NCBI RefSeq assembly: GCF_900168025.1
Contig: NZ_FUYN01000003.1
Location: forward strand, 1-64,000
Reading direction: 5' to 3'
Origin: Acetoanaerobium noterae
GTDB lineage: Bacteria > Bacillota > Clostridia > Peptostreptococcales > Filifactoraceae
DNA length: 64,000 nucleotides
The notes under the pieces were generated by a model. That model did no database searches. It was not told the DNA's origin and was given only the letters and a program-made list of their open reading frames with translations. Position numbers and translations under genes: made by a program. Of this stretch, positions 55,668-64,000 are shown piece by piece. Position 1 is the first letter of the stretch. Each line of letters begins with the position of its first letter.

Positions 55668-57209
55668 TCACCCTTTAACTTTTAGAATTGGTCTATATCC
55701 TGTTACATCTTCAAAAAAATCTGCTTTTTTCATAAAATACCATTTTTCGAGAGGAATATCATCCTTTGCATGAGCTGTTATTATTAGATTGGTGTCCTTC
55801 ACCTTTATATCTATGGACTTAATTTTTCTTTTATGTGTTATATCCATAGCGTCGCAAAGCTTTAATATGCTTGATAGCTTACTAATTTTTATTCTATTCT
55901 CATAAGGCAAAATCTTATAAGAGTCTATACTCTTTGGATTCTCTTCGTTATGAAATCTAGCCGTATGAGCTATTATATTTAAATCACTATCGCTTATTCC
56001 CATTATGTCTTGAGCTTTTATAATACTGTATGAATGCTCAATGTGCTCATTGAGATTGATATACTTGCCTATATCATGAAGAAGCGCTGCAATCTCAAGC
56101 AAAAATCTATCGTTAGAACCAAGCTCATGAATCTTTTTAGTTTTATCAAAAATTTTTATAGCCATTTCTCTTACATGAAGAGCATGGGAATCATCTATTC
56201 TGTAGCGCTTACCAAGATAAGCCACCGAGCTTAATATATCGTTTAAAAATTCCTCTTTACGCTTTGTATTATATATATTATCAGCCATATCTGCTAAGAT
56301 ACCATGCCTTAAGGACACTCTTGGGGCATATATCCCATCCGCCTGAGTAAGGTCTACAAATTTTTTAAATATAACTAAGGTTGGAAGCACCATCTCTGCT
56401 TGTTTTTCTGAGATTTGCATATATTGTGCTACCTCATAGGTGTTCATTTGCTTTATCTTTTTATATAAATCTGTAAGATTCTCTTTTGAAACAAACTTTA
56501 TAGATTTTTCTTTATCAGTTTTCTTTGATATTTTATATATCTCAGTAAATTCCCCACCAATTCCTATGAAGTTCGATAAATTATAGGGCTTTATTCTATC
56601 CTTTAATATATAAATATTACTCTCAATATAATCTTCAATCACAGAGGCAAAATCCAAAGTAATCTTTTCTAAATCAGCCAGAGTCTCCATTACTCTAAGA
56701 GAGCCAATTTTTACATACTCTGTAAACTGTAGTTTCGAATCATAATAAAGACTTACTTCCACCCCACCTGAGCCTATATCTACAATCAAAACTCCAGCTT
56801 GCTTAATATTAGTAAAATCAGGCAAATAATCTTCTATAGCTTTATATGTGAGGAGTCTTTCCTGTGCATTGTTAATTATCTCTAAGCTAAGTCCGCTTGA
56901 TATTCTTATCTGCTCCAGTACATAATCACAATTTGCTGATTCTCTTATTCCACTTGTCGAAACTGCTCTATATTCTGTTACTCGATAGTCAAGCATTAGC
57001 TTTTTAAAATTTTTCAGTATTTTACATGCCTCTTTTATAGTTTCAATGCTTATTTTTCCATAGTTATATGTATCCTTCCCAATGTCAATCGGCTTTTTTA
57101 CTTCGTCAATTATATTGATTCCAGTATTTTCTCCTATTTCAGCTATAATCATTCTAATTGTGTTCGAACCCACATCTATAGCTGAAACCAGCTTAGTGCT
57201 TTTTCCCAT
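55668..57209 (-). CDS. ppx: Ppx/GppA exopolyphosphatase-family protein with HD domain (paralogue 1)
   Basis: 513 residues. The N-terminal ASKHA phosphatase has AIDVGSNTIRMIIAEI and a phosphate-loop DIGSGGVEVSLYY. The usual SGxEEA segment is diverged to NNAQER, but the catalytic Glu aligns. The C-terminal HD domain carries LLHDIGKYINLNEH. It degrades polyphosphate and/or pppGpp in the family. It overlaps ppk, so synthesis and degradation are encoded together. The diverged loops could mean altered activity compared with paralogue 2. Confidence 0.9.
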   Translation of the reverse strand: MGKSTKLVSAIDVGSNTIRMIIAEIGENTGINIIDEVKKPIDIGKDTYNYGKISIETIKEACKILKNFKKLMLDYRVTEYRAVSTSGIRESANCDYVLEQIRISSGLSLEIINNAQERLLTYKAIEDYLPDFTNIKQAGVLIVDIGSGGVEVSLYYDSKLQFTEYVKIGSLRVMETLADLEKITLDFASVIEDYIESNIYILKDRIKPYNLSNFIGIGGEFTEIYKISKKTDKEKSIKFVSKENLTDLYKKIKQMNTYEVAQYMQISEKQAEMVLPTLVIFKKFVDLTQADGIYAPRVSLRHGILADMADNIYNTKRKEEFLNDILSSVAYLGKRYRIDDSHALHVREMAIKIFDKTKKIHELGSNDRFLLEIAALLHDIGKYINLNEHIEHSYSIIKAQDIMGISDSDLNIIAHTARFHNEENPKSIDSYKILPYENRIKISKLSSILKLCDAMDITHKRKIKSIDIKVKDTNLIITAHAKDDIPLEKWYFMKKADFFEDVTGYRPILKVKG

Positions 57210-57444
57210 CTAATCCACTCCTACATTTATATTGCTATTTCTATTATACAGTCAACACGTATACTATTTGTTAAGCAATGATTAATTAATCTTATACCCA
57301 ATAATTTTATGTAGTTAAAGCAAAAATACATCTTTTATATATATTTCTAATTAAGTGAAGGAAGAGCTTTGTTTTGTGGTATCATTTATAGTAAGAATTC
57401 TGCTCATTAATGCAATCAAAGATTTATAATTAGTCCCAGACACT

Positions 57445-57482
57445 TTGTTGTATTCATAATAAAGCTAGACTAAATACAACAA
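57445..57482 (+). repeat. Inverted repeat just before the Shine-Dalgarno of ppx paralogue 2
   Basis: TTGTTGTATT (57445-57454) and AATACAACAA (57473-57482) are perfect 10-bp arms around 18 bases, ending eight bases before the AGGAGG-type ribosome site. It may be an operator or an RNA hairpin that affects translation. The remainder of the 294-base gap between the two ppx genes holds AT-rich sequence where I could not set a promoter with confidence. Confidence 0.55.
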
Positions 57483-57503
57483 TAATTAGGAGGTGAAATC
57501 TTT

Positions 57504-59006
57504 ATGGATACTATAGGAATCATAGATATGGGTTCAAACTCTGTTAGATTAATACTAGTGAGAGTATTTAAGGACTTGTCATTTAGACTTATGGACGAGC
57601 ATAAGGAATCCATTCGTTTAGGGGATGGAATAGATGAGTTTTCTAACCTAAAGGAAGATAAAATTCAAGATGCACTAAAAACTATGAAAATGTTTAAAAG
57701 GCTATGTGATGCTCAAAATGCAACTAAAATAATCGCTGTTGCAACTGCTGCAGTTAGAAAAGCCAATAATGGTCAAGAGCTTATAGATAGAATTTATGAT
57801 GAAACTAATATAGATATGAAGGTAATAAGTGGAAAAGATGAGGCTTACTTTGATTATCTAGCTGTTTCCCATTCTGTATTTTCAAAAGATGGATTAATTT
57901 TAGATATAGGCGGAGGAAGTTTTGAGCTTGTGCTTATGAAAAATAGAGAGCTTATAGAGTCAGTAAGTATCCCTATGGGTTCAATCGATTTTGCTCAAAA
58001 ATTTAAAATTAAAGACCCTCTTACAAAAGATGAAGAAAAGAAAATGATAAAGTTTATATCAGACAAGCTAAAAGAAGTTCCATGGCTTAAATCGGCGAAA
58101 AATTTACCTCTTATAGGAGTCGGAGGAACACTTCGTAACATTGGTAAAATTAATATGTTAAAACGAAATTATCCCATCGATATTCTCCATAATTATGAGG
58201 TTAAAACTGACGAGGTTTTTGAAATATACGATGAGCTCAAAGCAATGGATTATGAATCAAAAAAAACATATCCAGGACTATCATCAGATAGAGCGGATAT
58301 CTTTATAGGCTCTCTTAGTCTTGTTTCAGCAATTATGAAGCAGATTAACAGCGATAAATTGATAGTAAGTGGTAAGGGTGTAAGAGAAGGCTTGTTTTAC
58401 AACTATCTGCTTGACAAAAATGTATATGTAGATAACCCTCTAATGCTATCACTTGAAAACACTACTAAGATTATGGGGCTAGACCTCGTGCATTCATATC
58501 AGGTTAGAAAGCTTACTAAACGTCTTTTTGATTTATTAAAGCCTGTTCATAAGATAACTGATGATGTCGGCAATATAATAGACACTTCCTCACTACTTCA
58601 TGATGCAGGAATAATAATAAACTACTATAACCACCATAGAAATTCATTCTTCGTAATACTTAATTCTCAAGTAAATGGATTGTCCCACAAGGAACTTTTG
58701 ATGAGTGCTTATACAGCTTCCATGCATAGAAAAAATAAAGCATTAGAAAATTACTCCAGATACAAGCTTTTACTAGATTCAGAGGATGTACAAAAAATTA
58801 AAAAAATAGCTATCTTTCTCAGAATTGCCGAGAGTCTTGATAAAAGCATGAGCTGCATAGTTTCTGATTTAGAAATAGAAATCAAAAAAGACAAAGTTAT
58901 AATTAAAGTTATTTCTAAAGACAATCCAGAAGTAGAGCTCAATGATGCGAGAACTGCTATCTCTGCATTCAAGAAGCTTTATAAGCTTGACCTCGTTATT
59001 GAATAG
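57504..59006 (+). CDS. Ppx/GppA exopolyphosphatase-family protein with HD domain (paralogue 2)
   Basis: 500 residues, same architecture as the divergent paralogue at 55.7-57.2 kb. The ASKHA motifs are intact: IIDMGSNSVRLILVRV, VATAAVRKA, VISGKDEAYFDYLAV and ILDIGGGSFELVLM, then GVGGTLRNIGK. The C-terminal HD-like domain has LLHDAGIIINYYNHHRNS. It looks like the canonical exopolyphosphatase of the pair. The good AGGAGGTG Shine-Dalgarno is preceded by a perfect inverted repeat. Confidence 0.9.
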   Translation: MDTIGIIDMGSNSVRLILVRVFKDLSFRLMDEHKESIRLGDGIDEFSNLKEDKIQDALKTMKMFKRLCDAQNATKIIAVATAAVRKANNGQELIDRIYDETNIDMKVISGKDEAYFDYLAVSHSVFSKDGLILDIGGGSFELVLMKNRELIESVSIPMGSIDFAQKFKIKDPLTKDEEKKMIKFISDKLKEVPWLKSAKNLPLIGVGGTLRNIGKINMLKRNYPIDILHNYEVKTDEVFEIYDELKAMDYESKKTYPGLSSDRADIFIGSLSLVSAIMKQINSDKLIVSGKGVREGLFYNYLLDKNVYVDNPLMLSLENTTKIMGLDLVHSYQVRKLTKRLFDLLKPVHKITDDVGNIIDTSSLLHDAGIIINYYNHHRNSFFVILNSQVNGLSHKELLMSAYTASMHRKNKALENYSRYKLLLDSEDVQKIKKIAIFLRIAESLDKSMSCIVSDLEIEIKKDKVIIKVISKDNPEVELNDARTAISAFKKLYKLDLVIE

Positions 59007-59084
59007 AAAATGTTTTATAATAAGCTTAACTCAAAATCAATCCAAGATTATTCACTTGGTACGATAGCTTTGATATAACCAAAA

Positions 59085-59128
59085 TAAAAAACTAGGACTT
59101 AACCAATTGGTTAAACCCTAGTTTTTTT
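59085..59128. terminator. Bidirectional terminator between ppx paralogue 2 and the aldehyde dehydrogenase gene
   Basis: AAAACTAGG with TTAACC on the left pairs with GGTTAA and CTAGTTTT on the right, with A-runs and T-runs at both ends. It lies between converging genes. Confidence 0.85.
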
Positions 59129-59134
59129 AATTTT

Positions 59135-60601
59135 TTAAGAATAAAGCATTTTGACCATCTTCTTAAATAAATTCATTTTATTTTTTGAGTATGGAAACCA
59201 TTGAATCTCTTTGTCTTTTATTCCAGTGTCTTCTACGATTCCCACCTCATTTACAAAGGATAGCAGCCCTTCTTTTCCATGATAGCGTCCCATTCCACTT
59301 GCTTTAACTCCTCCAAATGGAAGTGCCATATTTGCAACAGGTACTATAACTTCATTTATAGCTATTACTCCAGCATTAAGCTTAGAGGAAACTCTAGACG
59401 CTTTGTTTGCATCTGAAGTAAATATGCTAGCTCCTAGTCCATAAATACTGTCATTTGCAAGCTCTACAGCTTCATCCTCGTATCTAAATTTCATTACTGG
59501 AAGAACTGGTCCAAAAGTCTCTTCTCTCATCACTAGCATGTCGTGATTTACACTACTTAGCAATACTGGAGAAATAAATTTATTATTATCAATCATTTCT
59601 GCTTTTGTATAGAGCTCTGCCCCATTAAGCTTAGCATCCTCGATATGAGATTTTACTATTCTCACTTGATTTTCACTAGTCATGCAACCAAGGTCTGCAT
59701 AAGGCTCTGTACCTTGCCATAGCTCACCGATCTTGCCTTTTACTAGGGATAGAAACTCATCATATACTTCTTCCTGTACATAGGCTCTTTCTACAGATAG
59801 ACATACCTGACCAGAGTTTGTAAAGGCTCCCCAGACAGCAGCGCTTGCAGCTCTCTCAAGGTTTGCATCCTTAAATACTATCATAGGATCCTTGCCACCT
59901 AACTCTAGCTCTACTGGAATCAGATGTTCACTTGCCTGTTTTAATATTTTTTTACCTGTAGCTGTAGAGCCAGTAAAAAATATTTTGTTAGGCTTTAAAT
60001 CGATTAATTTTTCTCCAAGCCCTGAGTTACTATTAGCGTAAACTACCTGAACTATTTTTTTAGGAAAGTTTAAGGCAGTAAACATTCTTTCAATAAGCTT
60101 TCCAACGGCAAGAGTTTCAAAAGAAGGCTTTAGTATTACGCTATTTCCAGCTATAAGCGCAGAAATTGTCGGTATCATAGACAGGCTAAACGGAAAGTTC
60201 CAAGGTGATATCACAAGAACCGTTCCTAAAGGTCTATATTCTACGTAGCTCTTTTTAGGTTTAAAATATAAAGGGCTAGATACCTTTTTTGTAGATAAGA
60301 TATCCTCTGCAGTTTTCTCATAGTATTTTATAGCTTCTATCACTGCAAGAATCTCAGAGGTATAGGCTTCTATGACAGGCTTTCCTGTAGCTTTTGATAT
60401 CTCTCTGCTAAGCTCATCTCCCATTTCTACTAAATACTTTCTAAGAGCCTGCATATATTTCAATCTTTCCTTTAAAGATAAATGTGACCATATTCTAAAT
60501 GCATCAGCTGAATCTTTATAGATAGCTTCTAAATCATCGGGCTTTGTTGAGTTTATAGTTGCTATTATTTCAGAGTTTATTGGACTTTTACATTCTATCA
60601 T
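59135..60601 (-). CDS. Aldehyde dehydrogenase (NAD(P)-dependent)
   Basis: About 488 residues of the ALDH superfamily. ISPWNFPFSLSMIPTISAL, FFTGSTATGKKI (cofactor), ELGGKDPMIVF (catalytic Glu) and NSGQVCLSVERAYV (catalytic Cys), plus MREETFGPVLPV, are intact. The substrate is not clear. A basic, hydrophobic C-terminal tail (KMNLFKKMVKMLYS) may touch the membrane. I start at ATG 60601, six bases after TAGGAGTG; an upstream ATG at 60622 has no Shine-Dalgarno. Confidence 0.92.
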   Translation of the reverse strand: MIECKSPINSEIIATINSTKPDDLEAIYKDSADAFRIWSHLSLKERLKYMQALRKYLVEMGDELSREISKATGKPVIEAYTSEILAVIEAIKYYEKTAEDILSTKKVSSPLYFKPKKSYVEYRPLGTVLVISPWNFPFSLSMIPTISALIAGNSVILKPSFETLAVGKLIERMFTALNFPKKIVQVVYANSNSGLGEKLIDLKPNKIFFTGSTATGKKILKQASEHLIPVELELGGKDPMIVFKDANLERAASAAVWGAFTNSGQVCLSVERAYVQEEVYDEFLSLVKGKIGELWQGTEPYADLGCMTSENQVRIVKSHIEDAKLNGAELYTKAEMIDNNKFISPVLLSSVNHDMLVMREETFGPVLPVMKFRYEDEAVELANDSIYGLGASIFTSDANKASRVSSKLNAGVIAINEVIVPVANMALPFGGVKASGMGRYHGKEGLLSFVNEVGIVEDTGIKDKEIQWFPYSKNKMNLFKKMVKMLYS

Positions 60602-60699
60602 TGCTCTCACTCCTACATTCATTTTCTTTACTATCTATTCCCGAATTGCTTATGCTATAAACATTTTATCTCACACTTAAAGGCAAGCTTTTATAAGCT

Positions 60700-62208
60700 T
60701 TACTTTTTAATTCTAGTCAATCCATTTTTTACAGCTTCAATCACTGAGGCTGATTCGTCTATTTTGTATATTCTAGCTGGATTGCCTTTGGTATCCCAAT
60801 CTACTCCACTCCACCAAACAGCAAGTTTAATTCTGTCATATTTGTGAATCTTAGTAAACATATCTTGAATCCAAGCTGGCTTATCTCCACCATGTGAGCT
60901 AGAACCAAATTCTGTAATCATAAGTGGTTGAGAGAATCTATTTGCATACTCATAATATATTTCATCGTAGATTCTTTCAAAGCTTCTCCAGCTTTCTCCT
61001 TTATAGTAATTTCCTGTATTATATCCTGTTAATCCTACTACATCGACATATTCATCCCCTGGATAATATGACATGTAGTGATTCCAAGCAAAGTTTGGAA
61101 AGCTTCTTTCATTTGGATTCCATACAAAAATAGCATTATCTACTCCATTTACTTTGAACAAATCATAAATATATCTATATAGCTCGACATATAAATCTGC
61201 ATCTTTTCCATAATGATATGCACTGTATTTGCACCAGTCTCCGTTCATCTCATTGTTAAGTCTAAATAAAACAGGATAATTAATAGATTTTAAATCATTG
61301 GCGTAGGTAATAAAATACTGGTCATATTCTCCATTTAAAATCTTATAGGTTATATCCTCCTGTGAGCCTTGCTCCTTTGTAGTTTGCATAGTAAGCTCAA
61401 CTACCTTATTGTTTAGCTTTGCCGTAAGCATCTCATTTTTAGGGAATTTTTCATCCATATGCTGGTATCTTACAATAACAGGAAAATCATAATCTAGCTT
61501 AGTTTGTAATTGCTTTAGATATGAAAAATCATATGGCGCAGTTGGCTCAAAAATACCGAACTTCAAATTGCTTTTTTGAGCAAATGTCTCATCGTAAAAT
61601 TCTTTAGCCTCTTTGCTCATAGGTCTAGTTATAGTTTTCGTAGCTTTATAAGCTGGCATAGCTGAGCTTGAGGATGTCAATTTAAAAGTACTGGCAATTG
61701 CTTCAAAATCAGATATTGGCTTGCTTGACTTCATTATTATAGTGTATACCTTTTTATTTGTCCTAGGTATTTCTACGCAAGCATAATAGTTTTTATCATT
61801 TTTTATTTTGGATAGCTTTGGCCTAGTATAGTAAATCAAATGTGATTTAATTCCACTTACTTTAATGTCCCTTGATTTGCTTACAGAAAACAAAGGATTG
61901 TTATAAAGGCTTTTATTCCCATAATTTTTATAGGTTGCAAAGCTATCAAGCTCATTTGTAAAATCATCATAATAAACATCAATGGTCGTATCAGCATTTA
62001 CAAATCTAGTTCTTATATCCATTGCAGATTCGTCTATCTTCATATCTTGATAAACATGAAGGCTGTACCCTAAAGCATAATTTTCATATTGATTGGTGTA
62101 CTCATTAAGCGATACTACTGTGGATGCTGACTCGGCAGACGCCTCAATTGGCAGTAAGGTAAGCCCTAGGATTAATGCTAATCCTAATAATGTCAATTTC
62201 TTTTTCAT
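60700..62208 (-). CDS. Secreted glycoside hydrolase, GH26-like
   Basis: 502 residues with a clear signal peptide (about 1-25, ending in ASA). Residues 30-180 form an unassigned N-terminal domain with alternating beta-type pattern. Residues about 215-495 resemble a GH26 TIM barrel: FRLNNEMNGDW (Glu320, acid/base), FVWNPNERSFPN and MITEFGSSSHGG (Glu433, nucleophile). GH26 enzymes hydrolyse beta-mannans or mixed-linkage glucans; the substrate here could be an own or host polymer. A TAGGAGG Shine-Dalgarno precedes the ATG. Transcribed after hom. Confidence 0.85.
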   Translation of the reverse strand: MKKKLTLLGLALILGLTLLPIEASAESASTVVSLNEYTNQYENYALGYSLHVYQDMKIDESAMDIRTRFVNADTTIDVYYDDFTNELDSFATYKNYGNKSLYNNPLFSVSKSRDIKVSGIKSHLIYYTRPKLSKIKNDKNYYACVEIPRTNKKVYTIIMKSSKPISDFEAIASTFKLTSSSSAMPAYKATKTITRPMSKEAKEFYDETFAQKSNLKFGIFEPTAPYDFSYLKQLQTKLDYDFPVIVRYQHMDEKFPKNEMLTAKLNNKVVELTMQTTKEQGSQEDITYKILNGEYDQYFITYANDLKSINYPVLFRLNNEMNGDWCKYSAYHYGKDADLYVELYRYIYDLFKVNGVDNAIFVWNPNERSFPNFAWNHYMSYYPGDEYVDVVGLTGYNTGNYYKGESWRSFERIYDEIYYEYANRFSQPLMITEFGSSSHGGDKPAWIQDMFTKIHKYDRIKLAVWWSGVDWDTKGNPARIYKIDESASVIEAVKNGLTRIKK

Positions 62209-62232
62209 GGTTCCTCCTAGATTATCTCTATA

Positions 62233-63444
62233 TTATAGAAGCTCGCTTGGAATTAAAGCATCATCAAGTCTAGCAATAAAATAGTTTTGATTAGCTACAT
62301 TTATTTCATCAGCATAATTTTTAATCTCTGATGAAGTAATTTTCTCAGCAATAAAAGCTCCTTTGTGTAAATTTATTAAATTATAAGCTGAAAGCTTTGC
62401 TTTTAATTCTTCTATTTTATTTGTATCATTTAACCTCACGTAATAATCTGCTAAAATTGGATTTACTTTTGTGCTAGAAAAATCAACTGCTAGGTGTTCA
62501 ATAGCCTCAAGGTTATATATATCTAAAAGATCGCTCACTACTGCATTTGCAGTTGCATATCTTCCAGCTCCTTCTCCATAAAAGCTCACTTCGCTTAGGT
62601 TATCTCCTTTTGCCATACCAATATTATAGGCATCAGACACTTGGGCAAAAATGGAGTTTTGTTTTAAAATAACTGGCTCTACAGCAGCCTTATAATTATT
62701 GTCCTCATAAGTAGACCTAGCTATTAGTTTTATGTCGCATCCTGCTTTTTTTGCTATATCCATATCCTGCTTTTCAATATGTCTAATTCCATTTATTTGA
62801 ATCTGCTCAAGTGGAAGATGCTTTTTAAAAATTGTACTAGAAAGCACTGAAATCTTTCTTGCCATATCAGTACCATCGATATCATCTGAAGGGTCTTGCT
62901 CAGCATAGCCTTTTTCTTGAGCCTGCTTTAATACATCTGCAAACTCCAGGCCTTCTTTTGACATTTTGCTCAAAATAAAATTGCTAGTTCCATTTAAAAT
63001 CCCAGAAATCTCATAAAAGTTATTTATTCTCGCATTTTGCTTTAAAGGCTTAATAAGAGGTATTCCTCCACCTACACTTGCTTCATATAAAAGTGCTGCG
63101 TTATGGTTTTTAGCTAGAGCTAAGAATTCCTCCATGTGCTTTGCTAGAACTGCTTTATTGGCAGTCACTACATGCTTACCTTGGGATAATGCATACTTTA
63201 TATATTCATAAGGCTTATCAATTCCACCCATAACCTCTACTACAGTATCAATCTCAGGATCGTTTAATATTTCGTAAGGCTCTAAGGTCAAATTCAGGCC
63301 TTGCTCTTCATAAGAGATATATTTGCTTTTATTTCTAACTAGAGCAGCTTTAACTTTTATATCATATTCTTGAAACTTTGTGGTGGATAGAATATCCCAT
63401 ACTCCTCCGCCAACTGTACCTAAACCTAAAATGCCTATCTTCAT
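62233..63444 (-). CDS. hom: Homoserine dehydrogenase
   Basis: NAD(P)-dependent step of threonine/methionine synthesis, about 403 residues. GILGLGTVGGGVWDIL (Rossmann), TANKAVLAKHMEEF, GGGIPLIKPLKQNARIN and SDDIDGTDMARKISVLSS are typical. The C-terminal part (YYVRLNDTNKIEELKAKLSA) resembles a shortened ACT domain, shorter than in Bacillus Hom, so feedback control may differ. The ATG at 63444 lies six bases after AGGAGG. The frame also opens at 63462, which is unlikely. Confidence 0.92.
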   Translation of the reverse strand: MKIGILGLGTVGGGVWDILSTTKFQEYDIKVKAALVRNKSKYISYEEQGLNLTLEPYEILNDPEIDTVVEVMGGIDKPYEYIKYALSQGKHVVTANKAVLAKHMEEFLALAKNHNAALLYEASVGGGIPLIKPLKQNARINNFYEISGILNGTSNFILSKMSKEGLEFADVLKQAQEKGYAEQDPSDDIDGTDMARKISVLSSTIFKKHLPLEQIQINGIRHIEKQDMDIAKKAGCDIKLIARSTYEDNNYKAAVEPVILKQNSIFAQVSDAYNIGMAKGDNLSEVSFYGEGAGRYATANAVVSDLLDIYNLEAIEHLAVDFSSTKVNPILADYYVRLNDTNKIEELKAKLSAYNLINLHKGAFIAEKITSSEIKNYADEINVANQNYFIARLDDALIPSELL

Positions 63445-63510
63445 CTCAAACCTCCTGATCATAGTATTAAATTCTACTTTATACTATACAATATAAACAC
63501 TATAATTTAA

Positions 63511-63573
63511 ACAAAAAATCCCTTTATAACTATTAAATATTAAATTAATATCTAAAGTTAAAAGGGATTATAT
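63511..63573 (-). terminator. Terminator of fabZ
   Basis: On the minus strand AATCCCTTTTAACT pairs with AGTTATAAAGGGATT across an AT-rich loop, followed by TTTTTTG. Confidence 0.7.
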
Positions 63574-63628
63574 TGTAAGTTTTAAAAACAGATTAACCAT
63601 CTGTATATTCATGTATGAGCGCTAATAT

Positions 63629-64000
63629 TTAGCCGATAGCAAACATCAGCTCGGCTTCTACTGCAACCTTGTCTCCTATTTTAGCTATAGCGCTTCCTAT
63701 TCCTATAGAAGCCTTTGATTTTATAATCTCAACCTCAAGAGTAAGAACATCTCCAGGTTTTACTTTTGTCTTAAATCTAGCCTTATTTATTCCTGCAAAA
63801 TAAGCTGTCTTGCCTTTATTTGCCTCTACGCTTAAAATACATACAGCTCCCGTTTGAGCCAGTGCTTCAATTATAAGCACTCCAGGCATTACATGTTCCT
63901 GCGGAAAATGGCCTTGAAAATAATATTCTGAAGCCGTAACTGCTTTTAGTCCCACTGCCTTTTTGCCAGATTCGAGTTCTAATATCTTATCCACTAATAA
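63629..64000 (-). CDS. fabZ: 3-hydroxyacyl-ACP dehydratase FabZ, partial (5' end outside the window)
   Basis: Dehydrates 3-hydroxyacyl-ACP in fatty acid elongation. The hot-dog helix carries HFPQEHVMPGVLIIEALAQT with the catalytic His and Glu. YFAGINKARFKTKVKPGD follows. The reading frame is still open at the right edge (LLVDKILELESGKKAVG), where FabZ normally has about 20 more residues ending in PFLLVD. The gene is cut by the window and is not a pseudogene. The GTG at 63994 is an internal codon and not the start. Confidence 0.95.
   Translation of the reverse strand, partial: LLVDKILELESGKKAVGLKAVTASEYYFQGHFPQEHVMPGVLIIEALAQTGAVCILSVEANKGKTAYFAGINKARFKTKVKPGDVLTLEVEIIKSKASIGIGSAIAKIGDKVAVEAELMFAIG

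Noticed and set aside
63629-64000. Truncated fabZ as a pseudogene
   Set aside because: The frame remains open to the window edge with normal FabZ sequence, so the missing N-terminus is due to the window boundary.

Overview
The window is AT-rich, densely coded and looks like ordinary chromosome of an anaerobic Clostridia-class Firmicute. Supporting signs are the 5' end of a 16S rRNA gene, Firmicutes-type housekeeping genes (veg, DUF1934, ECF S component, GreA), class III ribonucleotide reductase, an arginine deiminase pathway, a PPi-type phosphofructokinase, a Na+-pumping decarboxylase and an [FeFe]-hydrogenase. A Peptostreptococcaceae-like amino-acid fermenter such as Acetoanaerobium is my best guess. 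That is inference from gene content, not a database match. I see no phage, IS element, CRISPR array or tRNA gene.

Layout. 1-760: 16S rRNA 5' part (minus strand) with leader and promoter. 0.76-3.75 kb: nrdDG with paired NrdR-like boxes. 3.8-6.7 kb: cobyric acid synthase divergent from an aminotransferase. 6.7-14.1 kb: a small membrane protein, lysS, greA, dus, coaX, a putative pantothenate ECF S component, a P1 peptidase and birA. 14.1-21.6 kb: an eight-gene operon joining a split B12-dependent methylmalonyl-CoA mutase, its GTPase chaperone and the epimerase to the four-subunit biotin/Na+ methylmalonyl-CoA decarboxylase. 21.7-28.8 kb: ispE-gntR-ddl-DUF1934-tilS-ftsH, preceded by veg. 28.8-33.3 kb: arcABC and a TrmB-family regulator.

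33.4-36.7 kb: a MerR/GyrI-type regulator divergent from an OFA-type MFS transporter, with a textbook 19-bp-spacer MerR promoter, then an aberrant PsuG-family protein. 36.7-43.5 kb: PPi-PFK, a metallophosphoesterase / small alarmone synthetase / MBL operon, a secreted transglutaminase-like protein, a small hypothetical, a YtqA-like radical SAM protein and UppP. 43.6-48.6 kb: a cluster of hairpins, a UPF0489 protein, a GDT1/TMEM165 transporter, an RNA methyltransferase plus RluA pair and a flavin oxidoreductase. 48.6-53.5 kb: a 0.7-kb repeat-rich control region and hydrogenase subunits (NuoE-like, NuoF-like, HydA). 53.5-59 kb: polyphosphate kinase with two Ppx/GppA paralogues. 59-64 kb: aldehyde dehydrogenase, a secreted GH26-like protein, homoserine dehydrogenase and the 3' part of fabZ.

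How it fits together. The mutase, epimerase and decarboxylase convert succinyl-CoA to propionyl-CoA while exporting Na+. CobQ makes part of the cobalamin cofactor and BirA biotinylates the carrier subunit. The ADI pathway yields ATP from arginine, and the hydrogenase disposes of reductant. Many genes start at GTG or TTG, or at an internal ATG just behind a strong Shine-Dalgarno sequence, and I moved those starts. I found no convincing new multi-gene system. The most unusual items are the PsuG-like protein that lacks its Schiff-base lysine, the about 110-nt extension of 16S helix 6, the hydrogenase control region, and the three-hairpin element upstream of uppP.
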